This document shows positions 12,601 to 22,600 of a DNA stretch of 64,000 nt, piece by piece. Under the pieces are notes generated by a model. That model had not been told where the DNA came from. It did no database searches and worked only from the letters and a program-made list of their open reading frames with translations. Position 1 is the stretch's first letter, and each line of letters opens with the position of its first letter. The position numbers and the translations under genes are program-made. Source of the stretch: Nephromyces sp. MM_2019 (lineage: Eukaryota > Apicomplexa > Aconoidasida > Nephromycida); the NCBI GenBank assembly GCA_015657535.1, contig JADHZB010001758.1, positions 97,601-161,600 on the forward strand. Direction: 5' to 3'.

Positions 12601-15600
12601 AACGAGGGGAATTTCGGTACAAAATTGAGTGAAAATAGGGTGCAAATTAAAAGTAAAAACAAAAAGAATGCTAATTGCACAGAGCTGCGAAAGAGGTATC
12701 TGCCTGTATTTTTTTCATGAAACAACTATACGCAGTAGCATCCTACACACAGACGTATATTAACAACGATCTTTGCATTTCGAAGAACTTTATTCGAACT
12801 TGAAGAAATATACTGGTTTACTAAAAAAAAACCCAACACACACCTGCGGAGAGCGTTTCAATAGCCTTTCTTGCTTCTGTAACGACATACCACCGATAAT
12901 CGCAATCGACAAGATTGGAGTATACTTTGTGATTGCTTGAAGATGATGAAGAACCTGAAAAGCGAGCTCTCTGCTGGGTAAAATTATCAGTGCATTTATG
13001 GGAACAGCTTGGGAACAAGTCGAAGAAGAGACAACCTGAGGACAAAAATAGAGCAGCGGAAAAAAAGCGTCCAAATCTTCATGGATTTGATAGGACCAAG
13101 CGAAAATGGGTACGAGATTGAAGACTGACTAGAAAAAAAAAGACTCAATTTTTTGCATACCAAAAGATGCTTGCAGACTGACTACACAAAAATAGAGAGA
13201 AGACTGATTTCTCTGCTTTTTGCAGCTAATTCTTGAAGAAAATATCTTCAAAAGCAAAATATATGTGAAGACAGTACATTTGAATTTTTTTATTAAACCA
13301 TTTTCCAAAGTAGCACTGATTTCACTATCAAACCATCACGTCTGAGCAACAAGCAGCCGGATAGCTGCAAATTTGCAAATCATACCCCATCTTATCATGA
13401 AGAGTCGAAGAATAATTACCTCGAGATACTTTTTGTTGGAAAAAACATTGGATTTATTAAGAAGATGAAGGACAATCGACTGCACGATCGGTATTCCATA
13501 TGCTAAAGTCTTTCCGGTACCCTGAAATCCAAGTTATAGAATAGAGCACTTATATAAGCAGCTAAAAGTCAGGCTTATGAAGTTGATGATACATATACAT
13601 TTCAATCATTTTGCAGTTGTATGAAGCTTTCGCATTTTTCTCGGATAATTTCATCAAACATATATGGAAAAATCAGCGAAGGAGGAACACTCACAGAAAT
13701 GGAGAGAGACGTTGTACAAAATAATGCAATATTTCCAAAAGAACTGCGATTTCCACTTGAAGGGAGTCTATAGTTTTACTAGTGGCTTGAGAAGTTATCA
13801 AAAAAAAAATGAAGTAAATCAAAAAACTCAAAAACAACGAGTAAAGGAAGGTTGTGGATTTTTTGAAGAGGTTTTCTCAAAGACTTGCTACGAAATATTT
13901 GCTTACGGCGCAAAAAACCCCAACTTAAGAGTCCGTAATCATTGCAGATACTCATTTCTTCACACCAAAGTCATTTTAAGCAAAAGAAAAAGGCTGATGG
14001 AAGCAAAAAACTCAATTAAATTTGCAGGTAAATCATATTCCATTACTTTTTCACTTAAATTTGACAAAAAAATCATAAAAATCGGTAAAAAATATGAGAA
14101 AATGATGAAATCACCTATTAAATTAAAGAAAAATGGGTCCTATCACTCACAAACACACATATGTAAATACATTTCTATTAATGGTAGAAATTTCAAACAC
14201 TGACGGCATCAGTAAATGGGGTAAACTCAGTAAAATATTCAGCTATCAAACAATACAAGTGTAATCCATTCTGTTTAGCCCACACTAGCAGCGATTACAG
14301 CACCAAAAAAAGACGATCTGTGGATGGATTTATAGATGAAGATGGGCTATTATAAACCCAATAAAAACCCCAGTTTAAACACCAAAAATGTTTAGATAGT
14401 GAGTCGTCGCCCTTATTATTCATTAATACATTATATTTCAACCAATTAAACACAAGCGCAAAAAAATATTTCCTAGTTTAAGGGAGTAAAGCATCAAGTA
14501 TATAACAGCGTTTAGATTCTACCCCACAGTAAAAACAAACCTAGACTCTCCATTCTATGATAAAACCAAAAGATCACACCGTAGTGCTGTGTGTGCGAAA
14601 AAAAATGCATACCGTTTCAGAGATACCAAAAATATCCTTCCTCTCACGGATAGCGGGGATGATGGAGCCTTCTTGAATAGCCGTAGGCTGCTGAAACCCA
14701 GCATCTACCAAAGCAGCCAGAATAGAACCGTGAATGCTTGCTTCTACAGCAATGGAGTTCCATAGTTTAAGTTTCTCCAGGTAAAGGGAAGATTTCTCCT
14801 GAAAGGCTTCAGTTTGCTCGATAGACACACACTTTTGATGTTGCAAATTCACCTCTTTCTTTACTTGCTCATCGTCAGAAACAGGATGAGAGATTTTTGA
14901 ATCTTTTGACCGAGTTTCTGCTTCTCCTTCCAAGAACTCAGTGGAAAGCCTGGAGTTTTTACTGAAAGAATCATTTTTTTTTAGAGAGTCACCCGAAATT
15001 TGAGAGCATTTTTCATCTACTGTTTGAGAGCATGATGCTGCAGGCTCTCTTTCATGCTGACTTTTGGTTTTTGCAGGATTTGGGATCTTTTTTCCCTTAC
15101 GGGTCTCAACAGGTGTTCGCAAAGGCCTTTCTTTCTTTTTTGTTTTTTCAGTCAAAAGGAGATTTTCAGCTGATTCAGAATCTTTTAAATTTTTACGATG
15201 CTTCAAGAAAATTTCATCCACTTCAGCAGAGTCAAAAACCTCAAGATCTATAAGACCCTGCAATTGCAATCTGAAGAGAAAAAAAAAGCACAAAGCGAAT
15301 GAAAATATTGCCAAAGAAAGGCGAAAAAAAGTTTAAAACGAGCAGAAAAGGGTCTAAAATAGCAAAAAAAATAATGATAAAGGGTAGCATTCGTAATTTC
15401 GTCAGAGCAGCTGCATCGAATAATTTGGAAAGCAAATGGCAGCAGAGCATACGATTTTCTTGCCAACATTCCATGAAATATGAAGATTAACTTTGCAATT
15501 CCTCAGAAATATAAAAAAAGGGAAATCTGATGTTTTTATTAAAAACAAATAAAATTTTTTGGCTGTAATATGTAGCCCTACAGTGCAGCTGCAACTATTT

Positions 15601-16472
15601 TCGTGGTATGCTATGGCTAGGAGAAAGAATAGCCTTGTAGCTACGATTGAAGGGTAGAAGCCTCAATTTGGCATATATAAGCCTAGGCGTGAAGCGTGGT
15701 ATCGCATGGAAGTGCTTCCAAAATTACTGCCATTATAAGTGGTCTTTTAACGGAGGAAAAAGAGATTTTGTCAGAAAGGCTCGAGAAACTAGTCAACAAA
15801 GCCACCCAAAGAATTCTAGAGATGGAAATCACACAGACACACAGGCACAAACACACAGGCACAAAAACACGCAAGCACACACAAACACGCAAGCACACAC
15901 AAACATACAAGACAGAGACACACAAGAATACACACAAACATACAACACAGAGACATACACGAACACACGCAAACACATGCACACACCCACAAAAGACTTT
16001 TGCAAGCTTACAGTAAGAATTACAGTTTAGCAAACTTATCGCACGCGTGTGGGAGTGGGCATTTTTCAACATAAAACTTACGAATCTCTTGAAAGATATT
16101 CATATGCACACTTGAGGCGGTATTATGTTTCATCAATTGAGGTAAGTAGCGCAGGTAAAAATTGCAGGCAGAATTTTTTGTAACAAAATCCAAACAGGAA
16201 AACACGGGGAAACTTGGTTAGAAAATAGGTTTGAAAACACATTCACTAAGACAATGAAGTTTCTCGAAGAATACATATCTGACGAGTGTAGTCAGCAGCA
16301 TCTATGTAGCGAAAGAGCCTTACGATCGAGTGGCATTTTCACCAGCTTCAACCGGCTTCCATTTCTTGGGGTTTGCAAAGTTTATGTTCCAGAAATCTTT
16401 GACATTTAAGGATTCATCGAGCTCGGAAGAAGGAAGCGTATCCCGCGCTCTCTTCTGATTCTTCTTCCCCAT
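3257..16472 (-). CDS. DDX24: DEAD-box ATP-dependent RNA helicase, DDX24/MAK5 type
   Basis: Likely nucleolar RNA helicase for large-subunit ribosome assembly (role known for the MAK5/DDX24 family). Exons, 5' to 3' on the minus strand: 16472-16324, 15270-14613, 13521-13420, 13035-12844, 12045-11992, 11384-11231, 10916-10867, 9764-9641, 8715-8606, 8006-7726, 6458-6301, 5256-5119, 3783-3731, 3463-3257. All phases agree, giving 2,430 bases and 809 residues, close to MAK5 and DDX24. Visible motifs: N-terminal NPKKWKPVE, typical of this family; Q motif FQQPTAIQE (~250); GTGKT split from SET by an intron (~270-274); PSREL (~323); TPGRL (~372); DEAD (~408); SAT (~445); VVFVNS (~558); [10 protein letters not shown] (~636); HRSGRTARA (~666). 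Residues ~90-220 are a charged, Ser/Lys-rich linker. The donor after 5119 (GTTTGA) is atypical. The last exon is read through a good-looking donor (GTAAGG at 3310-3305) to TAA at 3259-3257, so an alternative 3' end is possible. Confidence 0.93.
4914..4996. repeat. GT-rich tract in DDX24-type intron 12
   Basis: The plus strand is a degenerate TGTGTATGTCTGTG-type repeat in the intron between the exons ending at 5119 and starting at 3783. A piece near 4904-4920 (CCAGTGAGTGCAGA) recurs at 5011-5024, so part of the tract and its flank look duplicated. Long minus-strand reading frames across 4895-5677 come from this repeat and the neighbouring minisatellite and are not treated as genes. Confidence 0.7.
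5323..5556. repeat. Degenerate GTGTAGGTTG minisatellite
   Basis: About fifteen imperfect units of 14-18 bases, built around TGTGTAGGTTGTG on the plus strand, lie just 5' (gene sense) of helicase exon 12, inside intron 11. In the gene's sense orientation it reads as CA-rich. It is followed at 5885-6090, in the same intron, by a tract of the opposite type (CA-rich on the plus strand), so the two can pair in part. Confidence 0.75.
5885..6090. repeat. CA-rich microsatellite-like tract in intron 11
   Basis: The plus strand consists almost wholly of CA dinucleotides interrupted by ATACATAC, CCAAC and ACCC. Overlapping reading frames on both strands here are simple His/Thr or Cys/Val repeats caused by the sequence itself. 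Confidence 0.8.
8359..8411. repeat. GA microsatellite with interspersed TTCA
   Basis: Runs of GAGAGA are interrupted at regular intervals by ATTCAGAGAG on the plus strand. It lies in intron 9 of the DDX24-type gene, where the sense strand reads as a CT-rich tract. Confidence 0.75.
9571..9615. repeat. Perfect (CA)n microsatellite
   Basis: Twenty-two uninterrupted CA units on the plus strand, 25 bases beyond the donor of helicase exon 8 (exon end 9641). In the transcript this is a UG repeat close to a 5' splice site. Confidence 0.9.
10747..10840. repeat. Two identical 42-base direct repeats
   Basis: The 42 bases at 10747-10788 (beginning TTCTATTCAAATTC, ending TTTATACTGA) are repeated exactly at 10799-10840, with a 10-base spacer. 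They lie in intron 7 of the DDX24-type gene, 27 bases from the donor of exon 7 (exon end 10867). Exact identity points to a recent local duplication. Confidence 0.9.
12111..12230. repeat. Decamer repeat AAGAAATACA followed by CA tract
   Basis: Nine perfect tandem copies of AAGAAATACA fill 12111-12200, with a near-copy at 12101-12110, and run straight into a CA-rich tract to about 12226. The repeat lies in intron 4 of the DDX24-type gene, 56 bases upstream (gene sense) of exon 5. In the transcript it is a U-rich run (UGUAUUUCUU units). Confidence 0.93.
13664..14203 (+). CDS. Uncertain lysine-rich ORF inside helicase intron 2
   Basis: A 179-codon ATG-to-TGA frame lies on the strand opposite the DDX24-type gene, wholly inside its intron 2 (13522-14612). 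The product would be very basic (many Lys and Ser, with Cys/Phe patches such as [14 protein letters not shown]) and matches no family I know. Introns here are T-rich on the sense strand, so the opposite strand is T-poor and has few stop codons. A chance ORF is therefore the simpler explanation. No promoter or splice context was seen. Confidence 0.18.
   Translation: MEKSAKEEHSQKWRETLYKIMQYFQKNCDFHLKGVYSFTSGLRSYQKKNEVNQKTQKQRVKEGCGFFEEVFSKTCYEIFAYGAKNPNLRVRNHCRYSFLHTKVILSKRKRLMEAKNSIKFAGKSYSITFSLKFDKKIIKIGKKYEKMMKSPIKLKKNGSYHSQTHICKYISINGRNFKH
15696..15830 (+). CDS. Possible coiled-coil exon inside helicase intron 1
   Basis: A plus-strand segment in intron 1 of the DDX24-type gene (15271-16323) reads as a regular amphipathic helix: [20 protein letters not shown], then [18 protein letters not shown]. 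It then runs into a CA repeat. The heptad-like pattern is unusually good for non-coding DNA. No partner exon or clear gene around it was found, so it may be a nested gene fragment or chance. Confidence 0.2.
15831..15990. repeat. CACACAGG/CAAGCACACA repeat in intron 1
   Basis: The plus strand is a degenerate CA-rich tract with ACACAGGCACAAA and CACGCAAGCACACACAAA units repeated two or three times. The reading frames on both strands at 15647-16072 are largely products of this repeat. Confidence 0.8.
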
Positions 16473-19400
16473 TTTCAAACCAAAAAGAGGTATATTCAAA
16501 ATGCTTCAACTAATAACGAATGGCTGATTTCAGCGCGTGATGGTATTTCTGGCCCTCAATATAGCAAAGTATTTATAGCGGGGAGACGCAAATCAATACA
16601 GGAAGTAGAAGGTTCGCCATTAATCGCCTGTAACTTCTCGATACTTCGCAAAAAAATGGGGGGAAATACATGAAATCTCACTTAATTAAATCCCCATTTA
16701 TTCTAAAGAATCATCACTTTTCGAGAATATATAGTACTTTTCTTCATCTCACATAATGTGATAAGAGGAATATATTCCGCTAAACTGAAGAATGGCAGAA
16801 TCATCACCCTTATTGACTAATTATTCTATCGTTCTAAGCCCAAAATAAATACCACAAATCGTCCATAAATTTTTTTATTGCTACGATTAACAAGAGCGAT
16901 GAAAAGAGGAGAGACTAACAGAATCGTCGTTAAAGAGTTTATCAGCTTGGTGTGAAGTTATGAAAGCAAGCTATACCCCCTCTGTATTTCAATGGGCATT
17001 TGAGGCAGATTCTTCAGCTAGAGCATCTATGAACTTTACCGCCAAAACATTGGCTAAGATGGATTGTATAGACTGTCGTTTATTCATCTTCAACGTCCAC
17101 TGTCATCTTCATATTTCAAAAAGCACGATCTTCAGAGTTTAAGCGTATTTTTTAGGCCTTTTCAGCGTTGGTAATAATATGCTTATACCCAAGCAGTGGT
17201 ACTGGTGCAGTATGTTGGCTGTGAAGGAAATGAAGAATTCCATAGAACTTTGCACAGACTGCATTCGTTTTGGAAGCTTCAAGTACTTCGGTTGATGGCG
17301 GGTCTTCACAAGTTAATCTGCATTCTGCGATGTCTTCACAAACCAGGGAAGACTGGTAGTGACGTAGCCACAACGTAGGCGCGTATTAATGCAGCTACAT
17401 GATGAAAAAATTTTGGCTGAAGCTGGTCAGTAGGCGTGTGTTAACATGGTAGCATGATGAAAAAGGTTGGTCAGGGCTAGTAAGTAGGCATAAATTAAGG
17501 TAGCAGCATGATGAACTTTCGCTAGGGCTGCTAAGTAGCCTTCAAGGCTTACTACTCCCAATTTTTTTTTGGAGTCCCAGCCGGTTGGAGCAACAACGAT
17601 CCGGTCTGGATGGAAGATTTGCGACCGTTTACTTAACCGAAGAAAATTTTTGCGATTCCATGACATATGGCATATTGTTTCCATTTAACCAAAAGTGCTA
17701 GTTAAATAGCTCAGTTTTTAAATCCACCAAGGTCGCGCTAGACTTGGCATCAAAGAAAATCCGCAAGAAAAAGCTTGAAAAAGCAAATTGTAAAGCCAGG
17801 CAACTAAAACTGCTTCAATGTGACTGTATAATCAAGTTAGCACTTAGAATAATGGATCATACTCCAGCAAGGGAGAGCATAACAATAATAGCGCTGTGAT
17901 GACGAAAGCGAAGCCTAGATGCTGAAAGCGTGGCAGTTGTATTACTTGGTTGAATATTTACGGACTAAATCACTGGATGTAGGGACAACTATGAGAATCT
18001 TTTCCACCGATGAGATGAGCAAGATGTCTCATTAATGCCTTAGCAGAGTTCTGATAGCAGCGATACGAAGGATTAGGTAACTACGTATCGTATTTTATAC
18101 TAGCATCGAAACGGGATTCATTTCGATGTGACAGTTGCTTAGGGCGGGAGAAGTTGCTGGAATTAGCGGACTTGTACTAATATTCTGGGGAGCACTTGAC
18201 GCCGCTAAAGTTCAGGAACCTTCTAAATAAACGACATTACAAGAGAAGAATCGAGAAATAATTGACTTCAAATAAGTACTGAAGTAAAACTGCAGCCGAT
18301 CTTGGCCAAGTAAAAGGCTTTTATATTTATTATGAGCGTACGTACAGCCAACCAAATGTATTGTTTGGCTTAAAAAATGAAGTCCATGAAGAGGGGAATT
18401 CTTGAGGAGGCTAAAGATTTTACTCTACTAATTTTCCCTTGGAGTTTTTTATAAATATAATAAGTTCGTAACCTAATGGAATCTAGTTTTATTAATGAAA
18501 GGAAGTGCCTAAAGGCAATAGAGTAGTGGGGAATGAGCAGCAAACCCAAATTAGTTTTTACAACCCATGAAGTACAAAGACTATTAAAATCCACTTGAAA
18601 CATCTATTCAGCAGACACTAAAATTTCAGGCTATATATTCGCATTACTCACCATATAAAGAAAGGTGACCAAAAGTATTATACCATTTCTTGCATTACAT
18701 AGCTTCTATTTCTGCTTTGAGCTCAAATATTCATGATTACACGGAACAATCCGATAAATCTAGTCGTCATAAATCGTACGTAAAACCGTGGTTTCAGTGA
18801 TTCTAGGTGAGGTAAATTTAAAGAAAGTTGCATGGCTAGCTAGCGTATTCTCACACATACCCCCCCTATTTTCCCCAGCTTATTTAATGCAGCGTCATTG
18901 TATGATCGTATCCTACGCATAGCGTAATTCCAAAAGACAAGGGTAGTTCCTGAATCTACAAGATTTCGAGCTATCTTACATAAAATATTAACTCTGCATC
19001 GCGGCCAGCTAATTTCACTTGGCAATAGTAGATCTATAAAGTTAAATGTGCACTTGTTCCTCACAAGGTAGGCGTGATTTATTTATTTTGGAAAAGTTTT
19101 CAGAATATATCAATAAGATAAACTTTCCAAAGGGTGAAGACGGCTATTTATTGGTACCAATCTTCTGATTTTATTTGATGAGTAACACAAACAGCAAAAA
19201 AAGGCATTTTTAAGGTGCTTGAAGATCTATCAAGCCAGCGGCATGAGCACGGCTGGAGGAGATTTTTACAGCTGCGACGAAATCATGTTCGTGACCGATT
19301 GCACAAAGACAAACTTAGATGCCAATACCGTTTCCTGAGAACTTCATAAGCATTGGATTTTGTTTTTTCTTGAACCAATATAGGCATTACATAAAGAGTA

Positions 19401-19666
19401 AAAATCTAATTATCATAGCTGCTATAGAAGTATGAGCAATAGCTTCATTCTATAAAGATTTGATGGAAAACATTACTTTTCTAAAGCAAGAAATTTTATG
19501 TCCTATTTACTTGTCAGAGTACCCAGGGCCTGCACAAAGTATTGATACAAAAGCTAAAACGGTGTGCCTGACATATCTGTTATCGCTGTACAGATTCCGA
19601 AAACTTCGTTCCCCTCTATGAGCCAAGAGATAAACTAGCCAAAACAGCGGGGACGTACGCATCATC
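16473..19666. other. Intergenic region between divergent genes
   Basis: This 3.2 kb separates the start of the minus-strand helicase from the first candidate exon of the plus-strand DNAAF5-like gene, so it should contain both promoters. Reading frames of 60-85 codons occur on both strands but none is protein-like in composition or flanked by convincing splice signals. I could not pick out a promoter motif. The clearest structure is the tandem repeat at 17376-17535. Confidence 0.6.
17376..17535. repeat. Degenerate tandem repeat, three units of 51-55 bases
   Basis: Units start at 17376, 17431 and 17485, each opening with TAGGC and containing a GTAGCATGATGA-like core followed by a GGTCAG or GGCTGCTAAG end. 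Lengths are 55, 54 and 51 bases, with a truncated fourth start at about 17536. It lies upstream of the helicase start, in the intergenic region. Confidence 0.75.
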
Positions 19667-22600
19667 GTGCACATGGCAAGCCTAAACTGGACCAATCTTC
19701 AATGGGAGAAGCAGAGCAGTGGCAAAAATGCATCAAGCATTGGTCATGTGCTCCAGGAATCGCTAAAAGCAAAATACCCACTAGTAAATGCGTGTGTTTT
19801 ACCGCTGGCTATAGAAAGTGGTAGGATTCAACGAAAGAACTGTCATGATAGGAATATATAAAAACATCTTAAATACCGCTGAATGATAGTCACATAGTAA
19901 TTTATTTACCCAGGTAACGTATTCACTGTATTTTTGCATGCATCTGATCAGACATTAGATTTGCTACTACTTTCAGAAAACTTAAAGTCACGCCGCCCAG
20001 TCTTTGAAAGAGAATCGAAGGATGCAGCCAATGCAAGAAAAAGCCACTCCGGTGATCCGTTTGATGAAACATCTCGGGTTAAGAATCCGTTTATATAATA
20101 AATATCCCATCCTATTTACGGTTGTATATACCTACAAAATGCTGTCATATTTTTTTTTTTGCAAATTTACCCCAGGACGGTATCGTCACCGAGATTCAAA
20201 TGCAAAGTGATCGTGGCCGGAACTCTCCCCTAATGGTGGAAAAGGTGGAAGCACTTAGAGCGATATTGGAATTATATAGCAGGGCACATAATATTCTTGG
20301 TGTTACGCCGGGTATAGCAGCTAAATGTAAAGGTTCAATTTTTTATAATAAAAGTTTGCTCAATAATACAAAGGTACTAAATTATGAAGATGAAAAGCAA
20401 ATAGTTTTGCAGCACCGCAATGGCAGCTGGAGCACCACTTGTTTCTAAAGCTAGTCTCTTTGAATAACTCTTCACATGCAAAGTAGTTATGAACAGCTCA
20501 CTGGATGGTAACTCTATACTATACAAGGGAGTCTCTCCCTAATTGCCTTTTCCCCTTATATTGCAATATTAGAGGTACAATCTCTGGAAGAAGATTTGAA
20601 AAACTTAGCTTATGAGTTGCTGCTCGAAAGCTGTGATATATTGCGCGAGAAGGCTTCAGAATTACTTCAGAAGTGAGTTTATCTGGCATATGTGTACTTC
20701 AGAAAGCCATACCTTGATTTTTACCTTATAGGAACTTCACATGGTTGTACTTTTTTAACTTTATGCGGAGTAACGGCATTCCTTCTATACTTTTTAGCTT
20801 TGAAAAATTTAAGAAACTTGTATCGTTAACTATGCTATAAGGCAGGGCTTAGGCCTAGAAAAAGAATTCTACAAGTCTGCTAATATCTTATTCCAAAATA
20901 CCTAATTTATATTGGCAAATATCCATTGTAGTGGCTATAGCAGCTTTACTGCTACCACTACTACTACCAGTAGAGAATGCTATTCACTGATGTTCGATGC
21001 TTTTTCTATTCAAAAAAGCTTGATTAGAACTCAAATGCATATGTAAGGCATTAAAATCGTTTATGAGATAATTAATATATCTTAATCTTACCATCAATCT
21101 CACTTTAAACACCGAAGTCTGATCGCCCCATAAGCTTGTTCTGTCGAAAATAACTTCAGGATACTTTCTTTTTCAAGAAACTACGACGAATTATTTCCAT
21201 CATTACTCTCAAGTACGTATTATAACCGTTTGCAACTCGAAAAATTCAAGCAAGTTTGAATATATCCCAATTTGTTTTTGCTTAAATTATTTCCAGCTAT
21301 TATCGATCGACTTGGCGTACGTCGAATTGCGGAGTAAGTTTCATATATATATTGCCTTGGCTGCATATTCATTTGAAGTCTAATCAAGCCAAGTCAAGGC
21401 ATACGGCACTCTTATTTGTGTTACCACTAGATTAAGACAGTAGGATGAGTCATTCATCTTTCAATCAAAGCAGTTATCCCTTCTGGTTGACACCCCTCCA
21501 GATAGACGCATAATGCTGAAAAATAATTTACAAAATTTAATACATGATAAAGGTAGTCACTGAATTCAAAGATCTTTCCAGCAGATAGCAGTAAAATCGC
21601 TTTATGCCAAAGTGAGCTTTATTTAATCTACCCAAGAAAAAGTGCAGGTTGTATAGTGTTGCTGCAGGCTTTGCTATTAAAAGCTAAAATGTGAATATGC
21701 TTCAGTTCACCAGTCTGAGCAAGCTAATTTCAAAATTTGTATACATAGCTCACTTTTTTCATAGCTTATGAACCACCAAAAGATAACTTTAAACAGAAAA
21801 AAAGATTAGTCTTGAGCATACAGCGTTAAATTAATTTTTTAAGAAGCATATAACATTATGTTCCAGCGTATCCAAATTAAAACTACTCAGCTGCAGTTAA
21901 ATCATTCTACAGCTAATCCAAAATGGAATTGAAAATGATGCGCAATATTCGAGAATTCTACTATATGGTTTCCTTCTTTCGAATAAAGAGAAAACCTTGA
22001 GTTCATTGAGATTTGTCTTTTAGGTTGAATGCATCATAGCTTATAGCTTAAAATGCTGATTTTATCTTTTAAAATATTGCTATGAGGTTATTTTATATCA
22101 GGATGGTGTCCCCTATGAAGCATGAAGCATGCGAACCAGTGGAGCAACAACCTATGGTGGTTAGCTGCCTAAATTGGTTATCAACGCTACCCTGTAAAAA
22201 GTTGTTTATAGCTTATGATTTTAACTAAAGTAAAAAACTTTTCTTTTAATTATTCGAAATCCTGAAAGGGTCCAGCAGTTTCTGCTGGACTAAAACTGAT
22301 AAAATTTCGCTTTCATAAGTCTGAGGCTTTGACCCAGAAATCTTGTGCTTTGTAAAAATGCAGTTTTTTTCAGCAGAGCACTCTGAGGAAGTTAGAATTA
22401 GACTCTTTGAAATATTTGAAGAAATGATTAGTTCAGTATCGAAAAATTTGGTAAGTTAGTGCCTTGTTGATTATAAATAAGTGGGAAAAAATTACGAAAG
22501 AGTAGGAAGCTACTACTATATACCTCGACATGATGAAGAAATAGTTTTTCACACGGATCATGCCAGTAGAAATCCTTTCCAGCTTCATATGCAGCTTATT

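Noticed and set aside
15647..16072. Long overlapping ORFs on both strands (up to 129 codons)
   Set aside because: Mostly CA-repeat translation inside helicase intron 1; only the short coiled-coil-like start of one frame was kept as a low-confidence note.
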